This document shows positions 26,563 through 35,540 of a stretch of 64,000 nt of DNA, one piece after another. Position numbers and translations under genes: made by a program. Source of the stretch: Hymenobacter sp. BT188 (lineage in GTDB: Bacteria; Bacteroidota; Bacteroidia; Cytophagales; Hymenobacteraceae); contig NZ_JACSCW010000003.1 in NCBI RefSeq assembly GCF_014333585.1, forward strand, positions 744,001-808,000. Reading direction: 5' to 3'. Every line of letters starts with the position of its first letter. Position 1 is the first letter of the stretch. The notes below the pieces were generated by a model. That model was given only the letters and a program-made list of their open reading frames with translations, had not been told where the DNA came from and ran no database searches.

Positions 26563-26775
26563 TACACTTGAGTTAAGAAATAGTGGGAATTACCTTGCTA
26601 TACGATAACGCAGCAATATTGGATTATAAAAACAAGCTCAGCAGCTAGTTAAACCTGTAGCATACCCTGCAAACTGGCTGTGCTGATAGCCAAAAAATGC
26701 TATTAAGTAAATTTTGAGGCCGTTTTAGAATCTTATAAATCAAGTAACCAGCTATTCAGCTTGAGTGTTGTAACA

Positions 26776-26806
26776 TTTGCAGCAACACATAAAAATTATA
26801 TATTTG
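26776..26806 (+). promoter_or_regulatory. Full Bacteroidota promoter (TTTG-N19-TATATTTG)
   Basis: The -33 TTTG is at 26776-26779 and the -7 TATATTTG at 26799-26806 with a 19-base spacer. It lies 45 bases before the ATG at 26852 and is one of the two most complete promoters in the window. Confidence 0.75.
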
Positions 26807-26851
26807 CCCTGGCAAGACTGTCAATCCTAGCTCAATTATCAGTTAAAAGTA

Positions 26852-27331
26852 ATGGTGGGCAGCACGCGTTATCTTGATCAGCAGAATGGTTTCCGCGAAG
26901 ACCATTTTGGACAGAAAGTAGCTGAGCTGAGTGGGTTGGTACTCGTATCGGCACTGCATGATCCGCGCGTAGCCACGTATGCCCGCGAACAGGAAGAACT
27001 GCTGTACCTAAGCTATCCACTTCGCCAGATTCACTACCGCTTTTTCGACGAGCAACTTTACCGCATCGACTTGCTGGCCACTGGTAATGAGGTAATTGCC
27101 GGCCTAAGACAGGAGTTTGTTCGGCTCTACGGCCCACCTAGCAGCGGACCGCTGGGGGAGGAGTGGGTAGGCCAGCAGGTAACGGCGTCTATTCTCTCGT
27201 TTCGCACCCGTACCGAGAATGCTTATTTTACCTTAAGCAGCCAGCTACTGATGGCCAGCGCCACCGAGTACGTTTATCATCGGGGCCTGTTGGCGAGCGA
27301 AGACAATGAGAAAAGCATAGAAGGCGAGTAG
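26852..27331 (+). CDS. Soluble hypothetical protein (159 aa)
   Basis: It starts at the ATG at 26852, behind a full promoter. It is a mixed alpha/beta-looking, charged protein with no signal peptide or transmembrane segment; notable segments are LSYPLRQIHYRFFDEQLYRI and LRQEFVRLYGPP. I do not recognise the family. Its stop codon is four bases from the stop of the convergent gene, with no hairpin between them. Confidence 0.75.
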   Translation: MVGSTRYLDQQNGFREDHFGQKVAELSGLVLVSALHDPRVATYAREQEELLYLSYPLRQIHYRFFDEQLYRIDLLATGNEVIAGLRQEFVRLYGPPSSGPLGEEWVGQQVTASILSFRTRTENAYFTLSSQLLMASATEYVYHRGLLASEDNEKSIEGE

Positions 27332-27335
27332 TTAG

Positions 27336-27740
27336 CTATTTTTTTTGGAGCCACTCAGCTGCTTCCTGCACGGTGGAGAAGTAGTTATAGCGTAATGGTT
27401 GCGTGAGGCCCGTCCCAATGGAGCGCGCCGCAAGCCGACTTAGAGGTGCTTCGGCTTCTACCACAGCACATTTGTCGTAGCTCACTTCCGCAATGGCCCG
27501 TGGCACCCATTGCGTCGTAAGCCACTCCTGCACCTGCGGCGGCATAGGTGGCCGCTGCCCATGCACACTCATTAGTCGGGTAGAGCCATAATGGCGCATG
27601 GCGCGCAGTACATGCTCATAAATCGCCTGCAAATCGGCTACTGATACGGCCGTTGGCTGCCAGGTAACACATATATACCCTGGCGCGTGATAGGTAATGG
27701 CCGCAGCGGCATTGTGGAAATATTGGGCAGAACTGTTCAC
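27336..27740 (-). CDS. STAS/SpoIIAA-like small protein
   Basis: A 134-residue protein with a strand-helix pattern, AITYHAPGYICVTWQP, then a helix (LQAIYEHVLRAMRHYG) and a strand (TRLMSVHGQRPPMPP). The size and layout resemble another protein in this window (55558-55968), and both look like the STAS/SpoIIAA-like single-domain proteins common in Hymenobacter-type genomes. That family assignment is from overall pattern only. No catalytic residues are seen. Confidence 0.65.
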   Translation of the reverse strand: MNSSAQYFHNAAAAITYHAPGYICVTWQPTAVSVADLQAIYEHVLRAMRHYGSTRLMSVHGQRPPMPPQVQEWLTTQWVPRAIAEVSYDKCAVVEAEAPLSRLAARSIGTGLTQPLRYNYFSTVQEAAEWLQKK

Positions 27741-27949
27741 TGTTGGACGAAGCTATACTTTAATATAGGTAGTAGTAAGAGCTTCGTGTTGACGTGCATA
27801 ATCAGCCAAGCGAATAGCAATTGCTACAATATTTTACAAGATACCCAGATACCAGTCACTGTTCTAATCCCCAAGCCAACGCGCGTCTGCCGGATGTTGT
27901 CTGCACAGCTGTAAACGCCAGTGCTTGTTCCCACTGCGGGCGCGTTTAG

Positions 27950-27957
27950 TACCTTGC
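27950..27957 (+). promoter_or_regulatory. Possible -7 variant (TACCTTGC) before the NUDIX gene
   Basis: A TAnnTTGC-type element 24 bases before the ATG at 27982. Confidence 0.35.
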
Positions 27958-27981
27958 CTATTGGTTTCTGACAGACACAGC

Positions 27982-28536
27982 ATGACAAAAAAAATAGAGC
28001 CCTGGAAGACGCTTAAATCTGAGTTGGTCTTTGATCATCCGTGGTATAAAGTTCGTCGCGACCATGTGGAGCTGCCCGACGGGCAACAGCTCGACGACTA
28101 TTTTGTGAGCGTTCGGGCCAATGTGGTGCTGGTATTTGCTGTGACCGAAGATGAGCAAGTCGTGTTGGTGCGCCAGTACAAGCATGGCTTCGGCCAAATA
28201 CTCGTTGAGCTGCCGGGCGGCGTGATAGACGAAGGCGAAAAAGCCCCCCAAGAAGCAGCCCGGCGCGAGTTATTGGAAGAAACCGGCTACACGTCCGACG
28301 AAGTAGAGTTGCTACTGGAAGTCAGTGATAACCCCACCAAAGACACGAACACTATTTCCTTTTTTCTGGCCCGCAACGCACGCCTTGTAGCCACCCAACA
28401 GCTCGACCCAACCGAAAACATTGAGGTGCTGACAGTGCCTCTCGCGCAGGTAGAAAGTATGATTCTCAGCGGCCAGATTCGGGTGGCTGGCTCCGTAGCC
28501 TTATGCCTGTTGGCGCTGCGGAAGCTACAGCGCTAG
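27982..28536 (+). CDS. NUDIX hydrolase (ADP-ribose pyrophosphatase-like)
   Basis: 184 residues from the ATG at 27982; the longer reading from 27925 adds a stretch that overlaps the putative promoter. The complete Nudix box is present as GGVIDEGEKAPQEAARRELL followed by EETGY (about residues 76-100). The preceding RQYKHGFGQILVELPGG matches ADP-ribose/NADH-type hydrolases (NudF-like). It hydrolyses nucleoside diphosphates linked to another moiety and needs Mg or Mn. The GGGGGGC motif supplies the KAPQ codons inside the box. Confidence 0.93.
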   Translation: MTKKIEPWKTLKSELVFDHPWYKVRRDHVELPDGQQLDDYFVSVRANVVLVFAVTEDEQVVLVRQYKHGFGQILVELPGGVIDEGEKAPQEAARRELLEETGYTSDEVELLLEVSDNPTKDTNTISFFLARNARLVATQQLDPTENIEVLTVPLAQVESMILSGQIRVAGSVALCLLALRKLQR

Positions 28537-28586
28537 ACTACTTGATAGCTGAAGTCGCTGATGAAAATAGCTGCTACGTTAGAGCT

Positions 28587-29114
28587 TTACGGGTTAGCTG
28601 CGCGCATTGCTTCAGCTACCTCCGCATCGGTTACCGGGGGCAGCTTTTCATAACATTCCTCCACCGCTTTGGCATGTGGGGGGCTTTGTAGGTATATCAC
28701 GGCATCGGCCATGGTGCGCAGGCGAGCCGTAGTGGCGGGCAGGGCTGCGGACAGTGCTAGTACCAGCAGTGCGGGCTGACGGGAACGGGCAATACGCAAG
28801 GCCGCAGCCAGTCGCGCTTCGGCGGCCGTGCCGTCGTCTACTACAATCAGCGTCTGTCCCTTGCGGGCTGATGGTGTGCGCTCAACGATGGATGGCTCTG
28901 CCAACTCGGCGTCTTCCTCCGTTACTTCACTAATCTGACCCTCCGTTTCCGACAGGAACTCCAGTGGAAAACCCAGCAGCCGCGCCAGCACCGAGCTGAT
29001 AGGTACGCCGCCCCGGTCAACGGCCATGAGCAGGGCATCATCGCCGCGCAGGTGCCAAAGCCGGTCAGTTAAGCGAAAAGCGGCTGATAATCGGTCAGGT
29101 AAAATAGCAGTCAT
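28587..29114 (-). CDS. Phosphoribosyltransferase-like protein with altered PRPP loop
   Basis: A 175-residue type I PRTase fold. LLMAVDRGGVPISSVLARLL is the N-terminal substrate loop and TLIVVDDGTAAEARLAAALR stands where the PRPP motif (normally VDDGxATG) is expected. The usual Thr-Gly of the loop is replaced by Ala-Glu, so catalysis may be weak or lost. An acidic insert lies at about residues 58-72 (SEVTEEDAELAE). The base substrate is unknown, and a regulatory or salvage role is possible. Confidence 0.78.
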   Translation of the reverse strand: MTAILPDRLSAAFRLTDRLWHLRGDDALLMAVDRGGVPISSVLARLLGFPLEFLSETEGQISEVTEEDAELAEPSIVERTPSARKGQTLIVVDDGTAAEARLAAALRIARSRQPALLVLALSAALPATTARLRTMADAVIYLQSPPHAKAVEECYEKLPPVTDAEVAEAMRAANP

Positions 29115-29419
29115 AAGCTAAGTAGTATAAAACATATTAATACTATATAGTAGAATTCTATATAATTGTGGGGCAATGAGTCGATAACGTCGATTTTCGA
29201 CTTGTACGATTTGTAGTGCCTTATACTCTGACAAAAGGAAAATGGGGGGGCTTTTTTAAATTTATTTTTAGCCCCTTCCAGCTTTTGAATGACTCTCTGC
29301 TCAGAATTGTTTTTTAGCTCATTTGCAATTACTTACATTCATATACAAATGCGGGGAGATGGGCCGCTTACCAAGCTGCTCAGTAGTGCGGTTCGAAATT
29401 TTACTTACGTTTTTCTCCC
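29115..29419. other. Intergenic region, AT-rich
   Basis: No gene. It contains a short inverted repeat (ATATAG...CTATAT near 29145-29163), a run of seven G followed by CTTTTTT at 29244-29257, and a 7/8 match to the -7 element (TACGTTTT, 29406-29413) next to the regulator ATG. Confidence 0.5.
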
Positions 29420-30061
29420 ATGATTCGCTTATTCTTGGTCGATGACCACTCCCTTGTTCGCGACGGAATGAAAGCCCTGCTGACGGGCGTTTCCGGCCTG
29501 CTTATCGTGGGCGATGCCAGCAATGGGCAGGAACTCCTTGACCGTCTGCCCACTACACCCGCCGATATAGTGCTGATGGACCTGCAAATGCCGGTTCTTG
29601 ATGGATTCGCCACCCTGCCTTTGCTGCGAGAGCAGTTTCCGGAAATACGCGTGCTGGTGCTCACCATGCTGGCGCACGAGCGGTACGTCGGGCAGGCGTT
29701 GGATGCCGGTGCTGCGGGCTACATTCTCAAAAGCGCGGATCAGGCCGAGATAATCGCGGCTATCCGCGCCGTCTCGTCTGGCAAGCGCTTTCTGTGCAGC
29801 GACATTGGCTTATCGCTGCTGCAAAAAGTTCTACACCCGGAATCTTCCGCAGAAACCAAAAAAGTGGACGGTCTGTCGTATCGGGAGCTGGAGGTTCTGC
29901 GGCTCATTGCGGAAGGCCTCACCAACAACGCCATTGCGGAAAAGCTGTTTGTCAGCCGGCGCACGATAGAAACACACCGCCAGAATATTCTGGAAAAAAC
30001 CCAAGTAAAAAATACAGCCGCCTTAATCAAATATGCCGTCGAGCACGGCTTGTTAGACTAA
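29420..30061 (+). CDS. NarL/LuxR-family response regulator
   Basis: A 213-residue protein with a receiver domain (LFLVDDHSLVRDG, phospho-Asp in IVLMDLQMPVLDG about residue 54, Lys in YILKSADQ about 104) and a C-terminal LuxR helix-turn-helix (LSYRELEVLRLIAEGLTNNA, then IAEKLFVSRRTIETHRQNIL). It lies upstream of and on the same strand as a multi-PAS HisKA_3 kinase, the class of kinase that normally partners NarL-type regulators, so the two probably form one system despite a 188-base gap. Confidence 0.95.
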   Translation: MIRLFLVDDHSLVRDGMKALLTGVSGLLIVGDASNGQELLDRLPTTPADIVLMDLQMPVLDGFATLPLLREQFPEIRVLVLTMLAHERYVGQALDAGAAGYILKSADQAEIIAAIRAVSSGKRFLCSDIGLSLLQKVLHPESSAETKKVDGLSYRELEVLRLIAEGLTNNAIAEKLFVSRRTIETHRQNILEKTQVKNTAALIKYAVEHGLLD

Positions 30062-30249
30062 CTCTGGCTTGCTCAAGTATTGCTTGGCTCACAAATAACA
30101 CTCAAATTGAGTGTCGCATATCTGTAGAAAGCATCACTGTATGGCAGTGCCTTACTACTTCAACCCCATCATGCGCTGGGGGGCAAATTTGCCGATACTC
30201 AAACCGTTCGGCTATCAATGGCCCCATGCTGTAGCCAGCTGATTTGATT

Positions 30250-32619
30250 ATGTGTGAATCCATTCCTTCTCCAATAGCCGCGGAAATTAGTGCGCTGCGC
30301 CAGCAGGCCCTGCAACACCTGACCGCCACCGACGCGCCCAACCTGACTGCGGAGCCGCCTACAGAATTGATTTATCAAACCATGCTGGCCTTGCAGCAGC
30401 AGGAGTTGCACCGCGCCCAAAAGCAGATAAAAGCCCTGCAACAAGCTGCTTCGGTGGCTGCTGCCCACACCACGGCTGCTGCCGACCCCACCGCCGACAA
30501 ATTTCACCGGCTGTTTGAATACAGTAGCGATGCCGTATTTCTGCTACTCGATAACCTCTTCGTTGACTGCAATGCTGCCCTGCTGGCACTGATTGGAGCC
30601 ACTGACAAACAACAGCTTCTGGGTCGCCATGTCGCTGAATTTGCCCCCCAGCATCAACCTGACGGTCATCCCAGCCGCGAGCGCGCCGACGATTACTGTC
30701 GCCTGGCTGTGGCGCAGGGGCGCTCTCGCTACGAGTGGCTGGGCCAGAGCTGCACTGGTGAAGAGTTTTGGGGAGAAATTCTGCTTACGCCAGTCCAGAT
30801 GGACACGCACACTCTCCTGCATGCCGTTTGGCGCGATATTACCCCGCTTAAAATGGCTGAGCAGCGTCGCCGCGAGAGCGAGGATGACAAGCAGCGGGCA
30901 TTGGATGCTGCCGGTGTAGGCACCGTAATGTACACCTTGGGTAGCAAGGAAGTGGTAGTTGATGAGCGCGGCCGTGCTTTACTTGGTTTGCCCCCCGGAT
31001 CAGGCCCGCTGCCGCACACCGAAGTTGTCAGGCAAGTGTACCCCGAAGATTTAACCCAAGCTGGCGAGGTTCTGAAGGAATCGCAACAAACTGGTCAATC
31101 CGTTGTGCTGGAGTTTCGAGTGATATGCGCCGACAATTCGGTTCGATATATCCGATTTCGGGGCGAGACAGAAAAAAGAGAGGGACAACCGGATCGGCTG
31201 CTGGGAGTGCTGCGTGATATCAGCGTAAAGCGTCAGGCCCAACAAGAGCTAAGTTACAAAAATCGACTTCTGGAGCACATAGTGCATAATATGCCGGTAG
31301 TGTTGACTAGGCTTGACCATACGGGAGTATTTCTGGAACTCGTAGGTTTAGGTTTGCGCCCCTTGGGCATCCAGGATAATGAGCTACAAGGAGCTAGCAT
31401 TTTTGATGGGTTTCCTGATGAGGCCGAGCACATGCGCCGCCTCTTAGCCGGCCATTCTATTAGTACGATAAGCCATGTTGTTTGGGAAGGCAAAGAAGTG
31501 TATTACCAGAACTTTGGCTATTTCGATCCGGCAAAGCAGGAAGCTGTCATCTTCTCCCTTGATATTACTGAGTCGGAGCAGAGGAAGAAAATACTACATG
31601 ACGAGAAGGCTTTCACCAAGCAAGTAATTGACCACAGCCTTGACTGTCTGGTATCGCTAGACCTCAACCTATGCGTGACGGCATGGAATCAGAACGCCGT
31701 CCAGTATACCTCTGTGCCGGAAGAGCAGGCGTTGGGTCGGTCGTTTTTCGAGTTGCTTCCTCATCACCTCGAAACGCCCGAGATGAGGAAAGTGTTGGAG
31801 CAGGTACTTAAGGGGAAGCCCATTACATTATTTAATCAGACCTTAAGGCTCCGACCCGGTAGCTACGACATATATTATGTGCCCCTGAAAAACACTGACA
31901 GGAGCGAAGTGACCGGTATCCTGATTACCATTCGCGACATAACCGAGCGCAACCGCATGCTTGCCGATGCTGTTCAGCTTCAGCGTCAGCACCAGCAAAC
32001 CATCGTGCGGGCTGTATTTGCCGCCCAGGAGGCAGAGCGCAAGCGTATCGCTGAGGCGCTGCACAACGGAGTCGGCCAACTGCTCTACGTGACCAAGCTT
32101 AACCTGGAGAATGGGAGCCAGTGTCCTCCCGATCCGGCTGTGTTGCAAGTGCTCAACGAAGCAATTCAGGCCACACGCAATGTTTCACACCAACTGACGC
32201 CTGGTATCCTCGAAGACTTTGGTTTAGAGGTGGCGCTACAAGAGTTAGTTAAGCATATTCCGCAGAGCAAGCTTAAGGTTTACTTACATCTGACTGGTCT
32301 GGATCAGCCCCGCCCGCTACTCCTTGAGCTGGCCGTATACCGCATTGTTCAGGAATTGCTGAGCAACGTTATCAAACACGCTGATGCCCACGAAGTGCAT
32401 ATTCAAGTGGAGCACGAGGATGATCAGATTGTTCTTAGTGTGCAGGATGATGGCCAAGGAATACTTGAACATCCACTAGTAATTTCCGACCCAGGTATGG
32501 GTATTATCAGCATTCGCAATCGTGCTGAGCTACTTGGGGGGCGTTTTTCGCTCGACTCCCATCCCGAACGGGGAACTACAGTACGTGTGGCTCTTCCTAT
32601 TCCTGCCAAAAGTGAGTAA
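30250..32619 (+). CDS. Multi-PAS NarX-type sensor histidine kinase
   Basis: 789 residues from the ATG at 30250 (a TTG lies two codons upstream). It is a soluble kinase with no transmembrane helix. A coiled region is followed by four PAS domains (about 80-195, 215-330, 338-445 and 455-570), a HisKA_3 dimerisation domain (RKRIAEALHNGVGQLLYVTK, His about 601) and a HATPase domain (QELLSNVIKHA, then VQDDGQGI and GMGIISIRNRAELLGG). It senses cytoplasmic cues and should phosphorylate the NarL-type regulator encoded upstream. Confidence 0.95.
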   Translation: MCESIPSPIAAEISALRQQALQHLTATDAPNLTAEPPTELIYQTMLALQQQELHRAQKQIKALQQAASVAAAHTTAAADPTADKFHRLFEYSSDAVFLLLDNLFVDCNAALLALIGATDKQQLLGRHVAEFAPQHQPDGHPSRERADDYCRLAVAQGRSRYEWLGQSCTGEEFWGEILLTPVQMDTHTLLHAVWRDITPLKMAEQRRRESEDDKQRALDAAGVGTVMYTLGSKEVVVDERGRALLGLPPGSGPLPHTEVVRQVYPEDLTQAGEVLKESQQTGQSVVLEFRVICADNSVRYIRFRGETEKREGQPDRLLGVLRDISVKRQAQQELSYKNRLLEHIVHNMPVVLTRLDHTGVFLELVGLGLRPLGIQDNELQGASIFDGFPDEAEHMRRLLAGHSISTISHVVWEGKEVYYQNFGYFDPAKQEAVIFSLDITESEQRKKILHDEKAFTKQVIDHSLDCLVSLDLNLCVTAWNQNAVQYTSVPEEQALGRSFFELLPHHLETPEMRKVLEQVLKGKPITLFNQTLRLRPGSYDIYYVPLKNTDRSEVTGILITIRDITERNRMLADAVQLQRQHQQTIVRAVFAAQEAERKRIAEALHNGVGQLLYVTKLNLENGSQCPPDPAVLQVLNEAIQATRNVSHQLTPGILEDFGLEVALQELVKHIPQSKLKVYLHLTGLDQPRPLLLELAVYRIVQELLSNVIKHADAHEVHIQVEHEDDQIVLSVQDDGQGILEHPLVISDPGMGIISIRNRAELLGGRFSLDSHPERGTTVRVALPIPAKSE

Positions 32620-32920
32620 TACTGCTCACCAACGGGACGCGTAAAGTTCGCTTAGTGAATGCTTTATATTAAAAGGGAGGCAATCTATCTGATCAGGTTA
32701 ATCTAAGGGCAGGAATAAATCCGGTACTGCACTTCTGATGCCACCTGCATCTCTCTATTATGTATTATGCTCCAAAATGTTTATCCAGTTATTCTGGAGT
32801 CAACCTTTCAGATTATTATAGAGCACAGGTTTACGCACAAGTGAATGCATCGCTATAGATAGCACACGCCACACAGTCCCATGAGTTATAAGGCTGGATA
32901 GAAACTTACTAAATACCGAC

Positions 32921-33160
32921 TTACTTTATAAGCGTAATCTGCTTATGCTCAGGCATAAGAATCGGAAACTCAATTTTACTACTGACAGTATACCCATAAC
33001 TATTGCTAATAAAAGGTATGGTATTCCGCTTGCCCTCTTGTTGAGGAGCTACAGGTTTATCCTTACTGCTCAAAAGCCAAAAAATAATTGCACTCATAAT
33101 AGCAGTGAAAGGAATAGCAGTACCTAACCATTCTCTGTTCTCAATTAAATACTCAGTCAT
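32921..33160 (-). CDS. Small single-pass membrane protein (79 aa)
   Basis: A short N-terminus is followed by one hydrophobic helix (TAIPFTAIMSAIIFWLL, about residues 14-30) and a hydrophilic tail. The layout resembles the 67-residue product at 33461-33664. No family is recognised. It is AT-rich with no clear promoter element, so expression is uncertain. Confidence 0.45.
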   Translation of the reverse strand: MTEYLIENREWLGTAIPFTAIMSAIIFWLLSSKDKPVAPQQEGKRNTIPFISNSYGYTVSSKIEFPILMPEHKQITLIK

Positions 33161-33460
33161 ATATTCTGGTAAAAATCACAATTATTATAAATATAGGCCA
33201 AGTTAAGAAAGTTATAATTCAATGCCAATATTTATTGAATTTACCTTAATATATATGATAAAGTCACTGCATAAGTCGTAGTAATATTCAATAATAGAGC
33301 AGGGAGATTACTACACAAAGCTCTGATTAGTAAATATATAAATTGCAACCTGTGAGATGCTAAAGCTATCTATAATACAGTTTGAACATTCATTACTGAT
33401 ACTAACCATCCCTTTTATGACTCAGTTCTTTGCAGCGATGTTGGCGTTAGGAGTATATAA

Positions 33461-33664
33461 CTAATACTCTGACGTATGAGAAGAAGTATTGTCTAAATCG
33501 AAATCCGGTCGGTTACTCCCAATTGTACTGATGCTAGTATCCTTACGATTCCTCAATACAATATCTTGCCACCTGTTCAGTACAGTATTCACTCCTACAA
33601 TGGAGAGGAGTATTCCAGTTAGGGCTAGCAACCAAGATTGGTGCGCAATTATCCATGTAGCCAT
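33461..33664 (-). CDS. Small single-pass membrane protein (67 aa)
   Basis: An N-terminal hydrophobic helix (SWLLALTGILLSIVGVNTVL, about residues 9-28) is followed by a charged tail rich in Ser, Thr and Asp. The arrangement resembles the ORF at 32921-33160, with a similar position of Trp before the helix, although direct identity is low. Function unknown; it could be a spurious ORF. Confidence 0.4.
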   Translation of the reverse strand: MATWIIAHQSWLLALTGILLSIVGVNTVLNRWQDIVLRNRKDTSISTIGSNRPDFDLDNTSSHTSEY

Positions 33665-34201
33665 AATAGTATAGTTACAAATGAAAAGTAGCTGTTATGA
33701 GGCTAATATACATATATAATTTGTAGTAAATAATTTAATATCAGACTTTTAAAGGCAACTAATAATCCTTTGTGTCGTCTCAGGGTTACTTAAACGTTTG
33801 CGAAAAGTACTATAAGTGAAGTGGCAAGCAAGCAGAAGAATAACTAATCCTTGCCATGTTTTCGGGAACACTTTTATTGTCAGAGTGACTCTAACCAAGA
33901 TCGCCAAACAGCCGAAACATGTTGACACTGTTTCGGCGAGGCTTAGCCTAATAAAGCAGCCGGCGTACAGGTAAATGGGAATAACTGCACACGGAGCCGT
34001 ACAGAAAAGCGGTAAGCAGCGTTAGCCGACCAGAATGCTTTTACACAAAACGGCGTTGGCAGCTAAAAATAAGTAACGCCTTTATTTTGCTTTTTTTTCT
34101 GCTTTTAAAGCTTTGGAGCAAACTAATGCCTCCTTGTGGAAGAGCTTGTGTTAGCGAGGCAGTTATTAAACGCAAACGTTACCTGCCTACTGTCTGGCCT
34201 A

Positions 34202-34408
34202 TCAACGTAAGAGCGGTCCATTAGAATCTTTGCCTCCCTTTATCTGAGTAATCAATAAGTCACCATTCGGGCGGAAAATATACTTCACTTTGCGCGCTGT
34301 CTCATTATCCGTCACTACCCAATGCTGACTAGATAGCACAGCTTTATCAGCTGATTTATTACTAAGCGGTTGAGAATCTGGAGTGGTATTAAGTAGATGT
34401 ACTTCCAT
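34202..34408 (-). CDS. Small hypothetical protein (68 aa)
   Basis: A soluble short protein with a plausible folded core (QHWVVTDNETARKVKYIFRP, then GDLLITQIKGG) that looks like a small beta-sheet unit. No family is recognised. It is isolated between non-coding stretches and expression is uncertain. Confidence 0.4.
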   Translation of the reverse strand: MEVHLLNTTPDSQPLSNKSADKAVLSSQHWVVTDNETARKVKYIFRPNGDLLITQIKGGKDSNGPLLR

Positions 34409-34665
34409 AAAGTTATAAAGATGAGTTAGCTCCGCGAGGGGGTAGTAGCAGAGTTAGTAAGGGAGTAAACAGAATTCAAAAATGATACCCTTTACCACCT
34501 GAGAATCTCCTAATAGAGATTATTTCGAACGAGTAATATAGCTAAATGCTTCTCGATTTACTATTCGCGGCTGTATCCTAAGCTGTGCTCAACAGGGGCT
34601 ATACTAGACTGAAAATAGCGAAGCAATTATAGATTTCATATTGAAAAGGTTCCATGTGAAAAGCA

Positions 34666-34698
34666 AAAAGGCCCTTTGCGTAATGCAAAGGGCCTTTT
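34666..34698 (-). terminator. Terminator of tRNA-Arg
   Basis: Perfect 14-bp arms (34666-34679 and 34685-34698) with a 5-base loop and a T-run on the minus strand, 13 bases past the tRNA 3' end. Confidence 0.85.
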
Positions 34699-34711
34699 AA
34701 AACATTATAAG

Positions 34712-34783
34712 TGGTCACGCTAGGAATCGAACCTAGATCAAGAGCTTCGGAAACTCTCATACTATCCGTTGTACGACGTGACC
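34712..34783 (-). tRNA. tRNA-Arg (anticodon CCG)
   Basis: A 72-nt cloverleaf on the minus strand: acceptor GGTCACG/CGTGACC with discriminator A, anticodon stem AGAGT/GCTCT, loop TTCCGAA giving anticodon CCG, and T arm CTAGG-TTCGATT-CCTAG. CCA is not encoded. It is preceded by a complete promoter and followed by a strong terminator. Confidence 0.95.
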
Positions 34784-34793
34784 GGAAGGTGGG

Positions 34794-34825
34794 CAAAAGT
34801 AGAGAGAAAAATACGCCAAGCCAAA
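34794..34825 (-). promoter_or_regulatory. Full promoter for tRNA-Arg (TTTG-N20-TACTTTTG)
   Basis: On the minus strand, -33 TTTG (34822-34825) and -7 TACTTTTG (34794-34801) have a 20-base spacer and end 11 bases before the tRNA 5' end. Confidence 0.75.
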
Positions 34826-34917
34826 CGTGGGGGGCTTTTTGGGTAGTTCTACGGGTCAGTATAACCTTAAAGGGCTAAAATCAGTTAATTCAAACACACA
34901 ATCCGAACCCTTAGCTT

Positions 34918-35400
34918 ATGTCAACTAACGAAAAAAAAACGCTTTATACAGCCGATGCTGCGGCTGTCGGTGGCCGTAGCGGCCACGTACGCTCTGCCAC
35001 GGGCATCATTGATCTGGATATGTCGGTGCCAGAGGGCCTGGGGGGCAAAAAAGGCGCTACCAACCCTGAGGAGCTATTTGCCGCCGGTTATTCCTCCTGT
35101 TTTCAGCAGGCGTTACTAGTAATAGCCCAGCGCGCCGGCGACCGTCTCGATCCGCAGAGTGAAGTAAAATGCTCCGTAACCCTGTTTCAGGAAGGCGAAG
35201 CGTATGGTTTGAGCGCCATTCTTGATGTCGATTTGAAAAAATTCGACGAGGAGAAGACCATTGATATGGTGCGTCAGGCGCATAGAATCTGCCCTTATTC
35301 AGTGGGCACCCGCGGTAATATGGAAGTAGAGTTGCGAGTGATGGGCAAAGCTATTCCGGTAGAAGCTAGTGAAAATGCTGGTGTAGCCCAACACGGCTAA
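34918..35400 (+). CDS. Ohr/OsmC-family peroxidase (paralogue without regulator)
   Basis: A 160-residue protein of the organic hydroperoxide resistance family. The N-terminus has LYTADAAAVGGRSGHV, with the catalytic cysteines in AAGYSSCFQQAL (about residue 61) and HRICPYSVGTRGN (about 124). The enzyme reduces organic hydroperoxides with a dithiol, usually lipoyl. It differs from the second copy (43790) by having no adjacent OhrR gene or recognisable OhrR site, so it is probably regulated separately. A GGGGGGC motif follows the GLGG codons. Confidence 0.92.
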   Translation: MSTNEKKTLYTADAAAVGGRSGHVRSATGIIDLDMSVPEGLGGKKGATNPEELFAAGYSSCFQQALLVIAQRAGDRLDPQSEVKCSVTLFQEGEAYGLSAILDVDLKKFDEEKTIDMVRQAHRICPYSVGTRGNMEVELRVMGKAIPVEASENAGVAQHG

Positions 35401-35484
35401 GCAGAGAGTGAAAACGAACAAGCTTCAGCTTAACTGACACTACAAGCGCAAGAGCATAGTTTCCCTCCTGTATTAATTACACGT

Positions 35485-35521
35485 AAAAAAGCCCCCAAGA
35501 CAGAATCTGGGGGGCTTTTTT
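35485..35521. terminator. Bidirectional terminator with GGGGGGC motif
   Basis: AAAAAAGCCCCC and GGGGGGCTTTTTT arms lie between the convergent ohr and sucC genes. Confidence 0.85.
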
Positions 35522-35540
35522 GCTGAATTTCAAAGTAGAA

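Larger units (their letters stand above)
32620..34711. other. AT-rich gene-poor stretch ending at tRNA-Arg
   Basis: About 2.1 kb of low-GC DNA with only three small minus-strand ORFs (32921, 33461 and 34202) and no recognised mobility gene. The GGGGGGC motif, about one per kb elsewhere, is absent from here. A 9-bp hairpin (GCCGAAACA/TGTTTCGGC) lies at 33911-33937. No duplicate of the tRNA-Arg 3' end was found at the far side. Confidence 0.6.

Noticed and set aside
32620..34783. Integrated mobile element with tRNA attachment site
   Set aside because: No integrase and no direct repeat of the tRNA-Arg 3' end was seen, so only the compositional anomaly is reported.
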